Source: Arcticimaribacter sp002477625 (lineage in GTDB: Bacteria > Bacteroidota > Bacteroidia > Flavobacteriales > Flavobacteriaceae). Taken from it: DNA of 64,000 nt. The notes below the pieces were generated by a model, which was not told the DNA's origin, did not search any database, and saw only the letters and a program-made list of their open reading frames with translations. Below are positions 25,294 through 34,547 of the stretch, piece by piece (positions within the stretch are counted from its first letter, which is position 1; each line of letters opens with the position of its first letter). The position numbers and the translations under genes are program-made. The stretch lies in assembly GCA_943846665.1 (NCBI GenBank), contig OX044358.1, positions 1,054,001-1,118,000 on the forward strand, written 5' to 3'.

Positions 25294-26712
25294 ATGAAAA
25301 AGATATTCCTATCCTTCTTCAGTCTTGCAGTTTTTAGCCTTCAAGCACAAACCGACCACACCCCTTTTTTAAAGGCTATTGATGCCAATGCAGCTCAATA
25401 CGGAACCATTGCCCAAACCATCTGGGGCTATGCCGAAATGGGGTACCAAGAAACAAAAAGCAGTGCCTTACTCCAAGAAACATTAGCAGCTGAAGGTTTT
25501 GTCATAGAAAAAGGAATTGCAGGAATTCCAACGGCTTTCTCTGCAACCTACGGAACCGATGGTCCTGTCATTGCAATCTTGGGTGAATACGATGCCTTGC
25601 CTGGGCTTTCACAAAAAAACCTCCCCTACAAAGTCGATAACAACACCCGTGCTGGTCATGGTTGTGGGCATCATTTATTTGGTACAGCATCGGCAGCTGC
25701 AGCAATTGCCGTAAAAAATTATTTGAAAGAAACTGGGAAAACTGGAACGGTTAAATTTTTCGGTTGTCCAGCAGAAGAAGGGGGCTCTGGAAAAGTATAT
25801 ATGACCCGTGCAGGTCTCTTTGACGATGCTGATGTGGCATTACACTGGCATCCAAATAATAAAAATGCAGCCAACCCAGGAGCTGCTTTGGCAAACAAAT
25901 CGGCTAAGTTTCGATTTTACGGCCGTTCGGCTCATGCAGCAGCAGCACCCGAACAAGGACGTTCTGCCCTAGATGGTGTAGAGTCGATGAACTATATGGT
26001 CAATATGATGCGGGAACATATTCCCTCAAGTGCACGTATTCATTATGTAATTACTCGGGGGGGAGAAGCGCCAAATGTGGTGCCTGATTTTGCAGAAGTA
26101 TATTACTATGCACGTCACGACCGACGTGACGTGGTAATCGATATTTTTGATCGAATTGTAAATACCGCCAAAGGAGCTGCTCTGGGTACGGGAACAACAA
26201 TGGATTTCGAAATGATCGGGGGAACACATGAATTACTTCCTAACGATGTATTGCAAGAATTGATGCATAAGAGCCTCAGCCAAGTGGGTGGGTTTGACTA
26301 TACAACAACTGAAAACGAGTTTGCAAAACATATTGCAGAAACCTTAGGAAAGCCTTTGGATATGGCTTTTGTAAATGGGGTTGAACCCTATGACCCCAAT
26401 GCTCTTCCCATGGGATCTACTGATGTAGGTGATGTGAGTTTTACCGTTCCTACGGCAGGAATGGGTGCTGCAACCTGGATCCCAGGAACACCTGCTCATA
26501 GCTGGCAAGCAGTTGCTACGGGGGGAACATCCATTGGAAACAAAGGGATGCTCGTTGCAGCAAAAACACTTGCGCTTACGGCCTTTAAATTATTGGATAA
26601 TCCCAAAATAATGGAAGAAGCACATGCCGAGTTTCTAGAAAAAAGAGGTGCTGATTTTAAATACATACCGTTGTTAGGAGATCGGGATCCTGCCTTGGAT
26701 TATAGGAATTAG
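25294..26712 (+). CDS. Exported M20 family amidohydrolase (AbgB-like)
   Basis: 472 residues with a signal ending FSLQAQ (about residue 19). M20 metal-site motifs are ILGEYDALPGL, TRAGHGCGHHLFGTA and CPAEEGGSGK; the dimerisation domain is marked by RFYGRSAHAAAAPEQGRSAL. It resembles AbgB (p-aminobenzoyl-glutamate hydrolase subunit) and related aminoacylases that remove acyl groups from amino acids or dipeptides. The signal peptide makes it envelope-located, unlike E. coli AbgB. The gene diverges from the alpha/beta hydrolase pair. Confidence 0.9.
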   Translation: MKKIFLSFFSLAVFSLQAQTDHTPFLKAIDANAAQYGTIAQTIWGYAEMGYQETKSSALLQETLAAEGFVIEKGIAGIPTAFSATYGTDGPVIAILGEYDALPGLSQKNLPYKVDNNTRAGHGCGHHLFGTASAAAAIAVKNYLKETGKTGTVKFFGCPAEEGGSGKVYMTRAGLFDDADVALHWHPNNKNAANPGAALANKSAKFRFYGRSAHAAAAPEQGRSALDGVESMNYMVNMMREHIPSSARIHYVITRGGEAPNVVPDFAEVYYYARHDRRDVVIDIFDRIVNTAKGAALGTGTTMDFEMIGGTHELLPNDVLQELMHKSLSQVGGFDYTTTENEFAKHIAETLGKPLDMAFVNGVEPYDPNALPMGSTDVGDVSFTVPTAGMGAATWIPGTPAHSWQAVATGGTSIGNKGMLVAAKTLALTAFKLLDNPKIMEEAHAEFLEKRGADFKYIPLLGDRDPALDYRN

Positions 26713-26856
26713 GGGGGTGTTTTTTAGTTTAAAAACATTCTGTATAAGCCGACTATATAGATTTCTAAAGCGTTAAACTTCTTTACTACGGCGATAAAAA
26801 ATTCTCCTAGTGTCGCTTTAAAAGCCAATTTATCTGAAATGAAATAGGTAGAACAT

Positions 26857-27741
26857 CTATTTCCCAAGCAATTGCAAAATATTTTCCAAAGCAGGATTGC
26901 GGTTGTTCGGATCCCAAACGGCAGAGAGTACCGTGCGGTGGGGTAAATCATCCAAGGGTATGAATTTAACTCCCCTATGGGATTTGAGTTGTAAGGATTT
27001 GGGGACTATGGAAATTCCAAAATGGTTTTCCACCAATTTATAAATGGTATTGGAATGGATGGTGTTGTGGGAAACCTTGGGTGCAAAGCCACTGTCTTCG
27101 AATAGCTGCATGACTTTATGGTAGTAGGAAGGACTGTATTGTTGATCGAATAAGATAAAAGATTCGTTTTTGAATTGTGCCAATTCCCTAAAATTGTGCG
27201 AATCCATTGGATGGTTTTTGGGCAATACCAAACAAAAAGCTTCGCGTAAAACCGCATGTGATTTTAGTCCACGCGGCAGATTTTCTAGGCGGACAAAAGC
27301 CAGGTCGGTTTCCTGAGACAACAAGCCATCAACTTGGGTTTGGTTGTCCATTTCTTTGAGACTAAACAAAATTTTAGGGTGTTGTTTTCTAAATGCTAAG
27401 AGGAGATCGGGAATGATTTGCTGCATAGCCGAGCCCACATAACTCAATTTTAGATTCCCTACCAAACCCCGATCCAGCAATTGACTGTGCTCAATGAGCT
27501 GATTCAAGCCATTGAAGTAATGAGCTAATTCCGTTTTGAGGTATGCACCCGCTGGGGTTAGTTCTACTTTGCGGTTGTGCCGTTCGAAAAGCTGAACATC
27601 CATGTGCTGCTCCAATTCCTTGATTTGCTTACTCAAACCCGGTTGAGAAATAAAAAGCCGTTCTGCTGCTTTTCGAAAATGCAAATCTTCGGCTACTGCT
27701 TGAAAATAACGGAGGTGCCTCAATTCTAATTGATAACTCAT
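26857..27741 (-). CDS. LysR-family transcriptional regulator, likely of the hut operon
   Basis: 294 residues. The winged helix-turn-helix covers residues 1-65 (LRHLRYFQAVAEDLHFRKAA, then QPGLSKQIKELE), followed by the periplasmic-binding-like effector domain to the end. It is divergent from hutH with 75 bases between the starts, the usual layout for a LysR regulator controlling its neighbour. Control of histidine use is an inference from position; the inducer might be urocanate or histidine. Confidence 0.88.
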   Translation of the reverse strand: MSYQLELRHLRYFQAVAEDLHFRKAAERLFISQPGLSKQIKELEQHMDVQLFERHNRKVELTPAGAYLKTELAHYFNGLNQLIEHSQLLDRGLVGNLKLSYVGSAMQQIIPDLLLAFRKQHPKILFSLKEMDNQTQVDGLLSQETDLAFVRLENLPRGLKSHAVLREAFCLVLPKNHPMDSHNFRELAQFKNESFILFDQQYSPSYYHKVMQLFEDSGFAPKVSHNTIHSNTIYKLVENHFGISIVPKSLQLKSHRGVKFIPLDDLPHRTVLSAVWDPNNRNPALENILQLLGK

Positions 27742-27767
27742 GGTTATTGATTTGATGAATAAATGGT

Positions 27768-27789
27768 CTTATTAGATATTAAATATAAG
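27768..27789. promoter_or_regulatory. Candidate LysR operator in the lysR-hutH gap
   Basis: The 22-base stretch with ends CTTAT (27768-27772) and ATAAG (27785-27789) is an imperfect dyad containing T-N11-A. It lies between the divergent starts and upstream of a possible -7 box TATTTTTA (27792-27799). It overlaps the alternative in-frame ATG 27763 of hutH, supporting the later start. Confidence 0.35.
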
Positions 27790-27816
27790 GGTATTTTTAA
27801 TAAAAAACTTGTGGTC

Positions 27817-29310
27817 ATGAATTTTAGCTACGGAAAAGAAAAACTGACGCTTAAAAAAGTCTTTGAAATTGCAGCGGGAAAACGCAAGGGGATTTTGATT
27901 CCAGCGGTTATTGAAGGGGTGCAAAAAAGCAATGCCATTGTGCAACAAGTGATCCGTTCTGGAAAAACCGTGTACGGAATCAACACCGGTTTTGGTCCCC
28001 TTTGCGACACCTTGATCTCGGAAGATGAAACCCAAACCCTTCAAAAAAATTTACTGCTGACCCATGCCGTGGGAGTAGGAAAACCCATTGAGCCCCTGCT
28101 TTCTAAAATCATGATGATCTGTAAGGTACATGCCTTATGTCAAGGGCATTCTGGAATCCGCTTAGCGCTTATCGAACGCATACTCTACCATATCGACCAT
28201 GACCTGCTTCCGGCAGTTCCAGAACAAGGGTCTGTTGGTGCGTCGGGTGATTTAGCTCCTTTATCGCATTTATTTTTACCCCTAATTGGGGAAGGAGAAA
28301 TCTGGAAAAACAACCAACTTGTCCCTGCCAAAAAGATATTGGATCAGCACAAACTCCAACCCCTAGTTTTAGAAGCAAAAGAAGGCCTAGCCCTCATCAA
28401 CGGAACCCAGTTTATTTTAGCACATGCGGTGTTGGGTCTTCAAAAAATGAAGTATTTACTTGATTTAGCTGACCTTGCTGGAGCCATGAGTTTGGAGGGT
28501 TTTCAGGGGAGTGTAGCTCCTTTTAAAGCCGGGTTACACCAAATTCGTCCTTTTAAGGGAGCACTAAAAGTAGCTGAACGTATGCGCATGCTTTTGGAAG
28601 GTTCTGAAAATTTAAACGCGCATAAAGAATGTGATCGGGTACAAGACCCCTATTCCATTCGCTGCATTCCACAGGTGCACGGGGCTTCTCGCAATGCTTA
28701 TCGACATCTTAAAAAACTAGCCACCATTGAACTGAATTCAGTTACCGATAATCCCATTATTTTGAGCGAAACGGAAATCATTTCGGGTGGGAATTTTCAC
28801 GGGCAACCTTTAGCCATGGCGCTCGACTATGCTTCAATTGCTGCATCCGAGTTGGGGAATATCGCCGACAGACGTTGCTATTTATTACTCGAGGGCAAAT
28901 ACGGCTTACCCCGTTTGTTAACCGAAAAAGGGGGCTTAAACTCTGGATTTATGATTCCACAATACACGACTGCTGCCTTGGTTACCGAAAATAAATCCCT
29001 CTGTTTTCCTCCTTCAGCCGATAGCATTCCGACTTCCTTAGGACAAGAAGATCATGTTTCTATGGGGAGTATTTCGGGGCGAAAATTCAATCAGATTTTA
29101 GGGAATCTTGAAAAAATACTGGCAATAGAATTGATGTACGGTGCCCAAGCTTTAGAATTCAGAGGCTCACTTCAATGCTCCAAACTCATCCAAAAAAACC
29201 ACCAGCTCATTCGAGCAAAAGTGCCCAAACTAGAAGAAGATCGTTTGTTGAAAGACGACATTCAAAACCTAGTTGAACTGGTACATAATCAAACGTTTAT
29301 TGTAGAATAA
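27817..29310 (+). CDS. hutH: Histidine ammonia-lyase
   Basis: Converts histidine to urocanate and ammonia, the first step of histidine use, in the cytoplasm. The ATG at 27817 gives 497 residues and matches the family start; the earlier ATG at 27763 lies in the regulatory gap. The MIO-forming triad ASG is Ala142-Ser143-Gly144 in GSVGASGDLAPLSH. Other conserved blocks are YGINTGFG, ALINGTQ, QDPYSIRCIPQVHGA and GGNFHGQPLA. The stop overlaps the hutU ATG (TAATG). Confidence 0.97.
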   Translation: MNFSYGKEKLTLKKVFEIAAGKRKGILIPAVIEGVQKSNAIVQQVIRSGKTVYGINTGFGPLCDTLISEDETQTLQKNLLLTHAVGVGKPIEPLLSKIMMICKVHALCQGHSGIRLALIERILYHIDHDLLPAVPEQGSVGASGDLAPLSHLFLPLIGEGEIWKNNQLVPAKKILDQHKLQPLVLEAKEGLALINGTQFILAHAVLGLQKMKYLLDLADLAGAMSLEGFQGSVAPFKAGLHQIRPFKGALKVAERMRMLLEGSENLNAHKECDRVQDPYSIRCIPQVHGASRNAYRHLKKLATIELNSVTDNPIILSETEIISGGNFHGQPLAMALDYASIAASELGNIADRRCYLLLEGKYGLPRLLTEKGGLNSGFMIPQYTTAALVTENKSLCFPPSADSIPTSLGQEDHVSMGSISGRKFNQILGNLEKILAIELMYGAQALEFRGSLQCSKLIQKNHQLIRAKVPKLEEDRLLKDDIQNLVELVHNQTFIVE

Positions 29311-31322
29311 TGACAACAGATCACAACAGTTTTCAAGCAGCAATACTTCAAGGAATTCCAGCTACACTTCCCCCAAAACATCAATTCCCTGCAAGAGTAA
29401 ATCGGGCACCCAAACGGAAAGATATTTTATCCCAGGAAGAAAAACACTTGGCTATTCGGAATGCACTGCGCTATTTCCCAAAAAAATGGCATGCCGAATT
29501 AGCTCGGGAATTCGCCGAAGAACTTCAAGACTACGGACGAATCTATATGTATCGTTTCAAACCCAATTACAAATTATACGCCCGACCTTTATCGGATTAC
29601 CCTGCGCAGTCTCAACAAGCAGCAGCACTGATGCTGATGATTCAAAACAACCTGGATCCAGCCGTGGCACAGCATCCTGAAGAGCTGATAACCTATGGCG
29701 GAAACGGGGCTGTTTTTCAGAATTGGGCACAATATACCCTCTGCATGCACTATTTGGCGCAAATGACCGACGAGCAAAGCTTGCATTTGTATTCGGGACA
29801 TCCCATGGGGCTCTTCCCTTCGTCTAAAAATGCACCCCGAGTTGTTGTTACCAACGGCATGATGATTCCCAACTATTCAAAACCCGATGATTGGGAAAAA
29901 TTCAATGCCCTTGGGGTAACCCAATACGGACAAATGACTGCTGGGTCGTTTATGTACATCGGCCCTCAAGGGATTGTTCATGGAACGACCATTACCCTGC
30001 TAAACGCTTTTCGTAAAATTTTGAAATCTGATGAAAATTGTAGAGGCAAAATCTTTTTAACTGCAGGTCTTGGTGGGATGAGTGGAGCGCAACCCAAGGC
30101 AGGAAATATTTGTGGATGCATAACGATTTGTGCAGAAGTAAACCCGAAAGCAGCTCTAAAAAGACACCAGCAAGGCTGGGTTGATCTTTTAATTGACAAG
30201 CTCGATGACTTGGTTGCTCGGGTGCGAACCGCCAAAAAAAACGAAGAGGTGGTTTCCATGGCCTATATCGGAAATGTAGTTGACGTTTGGGAGCGTTTTG
30301 ATCAAGAGGATATTCAAATTCATTTGGGATCGGATCAAACCTCCCTGCATATTCCTTGGACGGGTGGGTATTATCCGGTGAGCCTTTCCTACGAAGAAGC
30401 CAACAGCATGCTACAAGAAAACCCAGCTGCTTTTAAAAAAGAAGTTCAACAATCTTTGCGCAGGCATGCTGCCATCATTCAGAAACACACCGATAAAGGC
30501 ACCTATTTTTTTGATTATGGCAACGCCTTTTTACTGGAAGCATCACGAGCTGGAGCGGACATCATGGCCGAAAATAAGATCGATTTTAAGTACCCTTCCT
30601 ACGTACAGGATATTTTGGGGCCTTTGTGTTTCGATTATGGATTTGGTCCTTTTCGTTGGGTTTGCGCCTCCGGGAAAGAAGAAGATTTGGATCGAACTGA
30701 TGCGATTGCCTTGGCAGTACTCGAAGAAATCAATACGACCGCTCCGCCTCAAATCCAAATGCAACTACAAGACAACATCCGATGGATTCGGGAAGCCAAG
30801 AAAAATAAAATGGTTGTCGGGTCACAGGCTCGGATTTTATATGCCGATGCCGAGGGGCGGATGAAAATTGCAGCAGCCTTTAATGTCGCCATTGCAAACA
30901 ACAGCATTGGCCCCGTAGTTTTGGGAAGGGACCATCACGACGTAAGCGGAACCGATTCTCCCTACCGAGAAACTTCTAATATTTACGATGGGAGTAAGTT
31001 TACTGCCGATATGGCCATACATAATGTCATCGGCGATAGCTTCCGAGGGGCAACTTGGGTGTCGATTCATAACGGAGGTGGCGTTGGCTGGGGAGAAGTA
31101 ATGAATGGAGGCTTTGGTATGCTTTTAGATGGAAGTCCAGAGGCGGCCGAACGTTTAAAAAGCATGCTTTTTTACGATGTCAATAACGGTGTTGCACGCC
31201 GCAGTTGGGCGAGAAACGAAGAAGCCGTTTTTGCAATACAACGTGAAATGGAACGAACACCCCAATTGAAGGTTACCCTTCCCAACCTTGTCGATGATGA
31301 CCTACTAAAAAATTTATTTTAA
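29310..31322 (+). CDS. hutU: Urocanate hydratase, long type
   Basis: Adds water to urocanate to form imidazolonepropionate, using NAD+ as electrophile. The conserved GMSGAQPKAGNICGCITICAE region (residues about 254-274) and LGRDHHDVSGTDSPYRETSN are present. At 670 residues it belongs to the long form, like the animal enzyme, not the roughly 555-residue form of Pseudomonas or Bacillus. The ATG overlaps the hutH stop, and hutI starts directly after its stop. Confidence 0.96.
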   Translation: MTTDHNSFQAAILQGIPATLPPKHQFPARVNRAPKRKDILSQEEKHLAIRNALRYFPKKWHAELAREFAEELQDYGRIYMYRFKPNYKLYARPLSDYPAQSQQAAALMLMIQNNLDPAVAQHPEELITYGGNGAVFQNWAQYTLCMHYLAQMTDEQSLHLYSGHPMGLFPSSKNAPRVVVTNGMMIPNYSKPDDWEKFNALGVTQYGQMTAGSFMYIGPQGIVHGTTITLLNAFRKILKSDENCRGKIFLTAGLGGMSGAQPKAGNICGCITICAEVNPKAALKRHQQGWVDLLIDKLDDLVARVRTAKKNEEVVSMAYIGNVVDVWERFDQEDIQIHLGSDQTSLHIPWTGGYYPVSLSYEEANSMLQENPAAFKKEVQQSLRRHAAIIQKHTDKGTYFFDYGNAFLLEASRAGADIMAENKIDFKYPSYVQDILGPLCFDYGFGPFRWVCASGKEEDLDRTDAIALAVLEEINTTAPPQIQMQLQDNIRWIREAKKNKMVVGSQARILYADAEGRMKIAAAFNVAIANNSIGPVVLGRDHHDVSGTDSPYRETSNIYDGSKFTADMAIHNVIGDSFRGATWVSIHNGGGVGWGEVMNGGFGMLLDGSPEAAERLKSMLFYDVNNGVARRSWARNEEAVFAIQREMERTPQLKVTLPNLVDDDLLKNLF

Positions 31323-32558
31323 ATGCAAACACTATTCACCAACATCAAAGAACTCCTTCAGGTTCGAGAAGCCTCTGTTGCTTTTGTGGCAGGAGCAGAT
31401 ATGAACATACTCCCAACCATCAAAAATGCTTTTTTACTTGTCGACGCAGGTCGGATTGCTGCCTTTGGACCCATGGAATCTTGTCCATCTCTCGCGGGAA
31501 AAGAAGTAGTGGATGCAAGGGGGAAAATGCTTTTACCTTCTTGGTGTGATTCTCATACCCATTTGGTTTATGCTGGAAATCGAGAAGAAGAGTTTAAGGA
31601 TCGCATCAACGGTTTGAGCTATGAGGAAATAGCGCGTAAAGGCGGGGGAATTTTGAATTCTGCCAAGACCTTACAAGCAACCTCAGCCGAATCCTTATAC
31701 CAACAAAGTAAGGTGCGATTAGAAGAAGTGATGCGTTTGGGTACCGGTGCCTTGGAGATTAAATCGGGCTACGGACTAAGCCCAGAAGCAGAACTGAAAA
31801 TGCTGCGGGTCATCAAACGCTTGAAAGAAGAAACTTCCATTCCGATTAAAGCTACCTTTTTGGCAGCTCACGCCCTACCGGAGGCCTATAAATCAAATAA
31901 AGCGGGATTCTTTCACACGATGCTGAAGGAAGTTTTACCGGTGCTTAAAGCAGAGGATTTGGCTTCGGCCATTGACGTGTTTTGTGAAACCGGATATTTC
32001 ACTCCTGAGGATACGGCAGAAGTGTTACAAGCTGCGCAAGCCTATGGGTTGGTTCCTAAAATCCATGTCAACCAATTCAACGCCATTGGCGGAGTGGCAG
32101 TCGGGGTAAAATACAATGCGCGTTCTGTAGATCATTTGGAAATCCTGACGGACGCAGATGTGGCGGTTTTACAAGGAAGCAAAACCATGCCCGTTGCCTT
32201 GCCTGGTTGTTCTTTCTTTTTGGGGATACCCTATACGCCTGCTCGAAAAATAATAGCGGCAGGCTTGCCTCTGGCACTAGCTTCCGATTATAATCCAGGA
32301 TCGGCTCCTTCGGGGAATATGAATTTTATTGTTTCGACTGCCTGCATACAGATGAAAATGACTCCCGAGGAAGCAATCAATGCGGCAACAATCAACGGGG
32401 CCTATGCCATGGGATTGGAAGAGGAAGTGGGGTCAATTACTATTGGAAAGAAAGCTCATTTGATCCTGACCAGAGCCTTGTCTTCCTATACTGTATTGCC
32501 TTACGCCTTCGGTTCATCGAATATCGAAGCTGTATATATAAACGGGAAACCACTCTAA
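31323..32558 (+). CDS. hutI: Imidazolonepropionase
   Basis: Hydrolyses imidazolone-5-propionate to N-formimidoyl-glutamate. 411 residues of the amidohydrolase superfamily. Metal-binding DSHTHLVYAGNREEEF, the substrate-region LEIKSGYGL, the catalytic TFLAAHALP and KIHVNQFN, and ALASDYNPGS near the end are all present. The ATG begins on the base after the hutU stop, so the genes are tightly coupled. Confidence 0.96.
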   Translation: MQTLFTNIKELLQVREASVAFVAGADMNILPTIKNAFLLVDAGRIAAFGPMESCPSLAGKEVVDARGKMLLPSWCDSHTHLVYAGNREEEFKDRINGLSYEEIARKGGGILNSAKTLQATSAESLYQQSKVRLEEVMRLGTGALEIKSGYGLSPEAELKMLRVIKRLKEETSIPIKATFLAAHALPEAYKSNKAGFFHTMLKEVLPVLKAEDLASAIDVFCETGYFTPEDTAEVLQAAQAYGLVPKIHVNQFNAIGGVAVGVKYNARSVDHLEILTDADVAVLQGSKTMPVALPGCSFFLGIPYTPARKIIAAGLPLALASDYNPGSAPSGNMNFIVSTACIQMKMTPEEAINAATINGAYAMGLEEEVGSITIGKKAHLILTRALSSYTVLPYAFGSSNIEAVYINGKPL

Positions 32559-32573
32559 ATTTAAAACATAAAC

Positions 32574-33545
32574 ATGCATCAACTTCCTACGCCTTACCAA
32601 GCTCCACTTCCTCAACTTTGGGAAGGGAGAACTACTGCTCCTGAATTGGGGGTTCAATACTGGTACCAACAAGTGCATCTTGTAGATTTGGAAAAAGAAT
32701 CTGAAACTGAAGCGGTTCCCCAGGTCGCGCTTTTGGGCTATGCTTGTGACGAAGGTGTTCGAAGAAATAAGGGAAGAGTCGGTGCGGCTCAAGGGCCCAA
32801 TGCCATCCGCAAGCAATTGGCGCGGCTGGCTTTTCATCACCATTCCATTCAGATCAGCGATTATGGGAATCTGCTTTGTGCAGATGGGAATCTAGAAGCT
32901 AGTCAAAAAGCCTTATCGGTTCTTACGGAACAGCTACTAACGCAGGGATCTTTTCCCATTGTTTTGGGAGGAGGTCACGATGTTGCTTACGGTCATTTTG
33001 TTGGAATCCACAAGGCGCTGCAGCAAAAAGCAAATTCCCGTATCGGAATCATCAATTTCGATGCCCATTTCGATTTAAGGCCTGTCGCAGATCGGCCCCA
33101 TTCTGGAACGCCCTTCAATCAAATTTTATCAGTATACGGAAGCACTACCGAATACTTTGCCTTGGGCATTCAACCGGCAGCCAATAGCCCAGAACTTTTT
33201 GCTATTGCCAAAGAAAAAGAGGTGAATTATTTGTTTAATGATGCCTGTGAAAATATTAATTACGAAGTTGTTACCTCAAAACTACATGCCTTTATCGAAC
33301 GCAATGATGCCCTGTATTTGACCATCGACTTGGATGGGTTTTCCTCTGCCTACGCTCCTGGCGTCAGTGCACCTTCGGCTCTCGGTTTTTCTCCTGCCTT
33401 TGCTTTTAAAATCTTGAACTACCTAATGCAAACCCAAAAGGTTGTTGCTGTCGATATCGCTGAATTGAATCCACGGTACGATCGGGATCAGTGTACTGGT
33501 AAACTAGCCGCACAGATTGTAGCGGCTGTGGTTGAGGGGTTGTAA
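32574..33545 (+). CDS. hutG: Formimidoylglutamase (ureohydrolase family)
   Basis: Cleaves formimidoyl-glutamate to glutamate and formamide, completing the four-step hut route. 323 residues. The binuclear Mn site is given by GGGHDVAYGH, NFDAHFDLRP and TIDLDGFSSAYAPG. It follows hutI by 15 bases. The presence of HutG rather than HutF plus a deformylase shows the direct route is used. The arginase at 37622 is a distant paralog. Confidence 0.94.
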   Translation: MHQLPTPYQAPLPQLWEGRTTAPELGVQYWYQQVHLVDLEKESETEAVPQVALLGYACDEGVRRNKGRVGAAQGPNAIRKQLARLAFHHHSIQISDYGNLLCADGNLEASQKALSVLTEQLLTQGSFPIVLGGGHDVAYGHFVGIHKALQQKANSRIGIINFDAHFDLRPVADRPHSGTPFNQILSVYGSTTEYFALGIQPAANSPELFAIAKEKEVNYLFNDACENINYEVVTSKLHAFIERNDALYLTIDLDGFSSAYAPGVSAPSALGFSPAFAFKILNYLMQTQKVVAVDIAELNPRYDRDQCTGKLAAQIVAAVVEGL

Positions 33546-33987
33546 TCATTGTTTTATAAGGAGTTGTTATTACGGAGTCGGATCGGAATAAAAACCTCTT
33601 CTTCAGAATCCCCACTGTTTGGTTTGTATTCTAATTTTATAGCTGTGTTTTGTTCCTCTTTTTGTAAAATTTAAGAAACCCTTCTATGCAGTTTGATTAT
33701 TTATGAAGTGGCTTTTTATCCAAAACTATTTAAGCTAAACACAATCCCGTATCTAAAAAAACCAACCGTTGTGGGTGGTATTAAAAAAGTAATTGGTGGT
33801 GGGTGTTGCGTAATAACTGGTCAGATCGGCAACACATCTTAGAGGCACTCTGATGCAAAGCGATTGGGAAATATCTACCTAGTTGGGTGCTTTCACTTCT
33901 CAAGCTGTTGATTACCATCAATCAACATAAACTTGCAAATCACAATTAATAGTAGTAAGTTTATTCAAATTAATTAAAAACTATATT
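33546..33987. other. 442-base gap after hutG without a clear gene
   Basis: No start-to-stop frame of convincing coding character is seen. The minus strand has a short open stretch ending with a stop near 33555 that reads NTAIKLEYKPNSGDSEEEVF, which could be the tail of a decayed gene, but it has no start and no recognisable family. No good hutG terminator was found. Nothing else identified. Confidence 0.4.
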
Positions 33988-34413
33988 ATGACAGAATTTG
34001 AAATCTTTCAACTCGCTAACCAGATTTACATTAATAACGCCATTTATACTATTGCGGTTATATTGATGACAGCGCTTGCTTTTTATTTAATAAGAAGATC
34101 CAAGGAACTTAATTTTCCGACCTACGGAAAAGCGATTCTAACATTCTTTTGTACGTTCCCACTTTACTTTGGACTAGAAGTAGCGTCCTATTTTTCTCTG
34201 AATCAAAAAAACACTTCCTTTCAATTGTCTGAACTTAAAGAAGCAGGAGTAACGCTTTCGACGGTTGCAGAATCGTATATCACAGATGTGGGATATACAG
34301 TTGCTGATGGTCCGGCTTCACTAGCGCCAGAACTTCCCTACATCGTTATGTACGCAACTATAGGCATTATGTTTCTTGCAGGAATTTGGATTAAAACTCC
34401 AGAAAAAAGCTAG
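33988..34413 (+). CDS. Three-helix membrane protein, unknown function (141 aa)
   Basis: Hydrophobic segments lie at about residues 17-36, 47-67 and 117-133, with a soluble loop (about 70-112) between the second and third. The loop is Ser/Glu/Val-rich without Cys or His motifs. The protein has a Lys-rich short tail (KTPEKS). No family recognised. It is followed by a strong terminator and stands alone. Confidence 0.65.
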   Translation: MTEFEIFQLANQIYINNAIYTIAVILMTALAFYLIRRSKELNFPTYGKAILTFFCTFPLYFGLEVASYFSLNQKNTSFQLSELKEAGVTLSTVAESYITDVGYTVADGPASLAPELPYIVMYATIGIMFLAGIWIKTPEKS

Positions 34414-34445
34414 ACACTTTCCACCCTTTTACTGCATTAAAACAG

Positions 34446-34479
34446 CTTCTCGGTTCTTTAGGATCGAGAAGTTTTTTTT
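34446..34479 (+). terminator. Intrinsic terminator
   Basis: CTTCTCG (34446-34452) pairs with CGAGAAG (34465-34471), followed by eight T's. Confidence 0.85.
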
Positions 34480-34547
34480 AGAGTCTAATTCAACGAAAAG
34501 AATAAAATCCTGTTATCTTAGGGGGATTAAACCATAAACAAATACTG

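Noticed and set aside
30466..30864. 132-codon frame on the plus strand inside hutU
   Set aside because: Shadow of hutU; composition unlike a protein.
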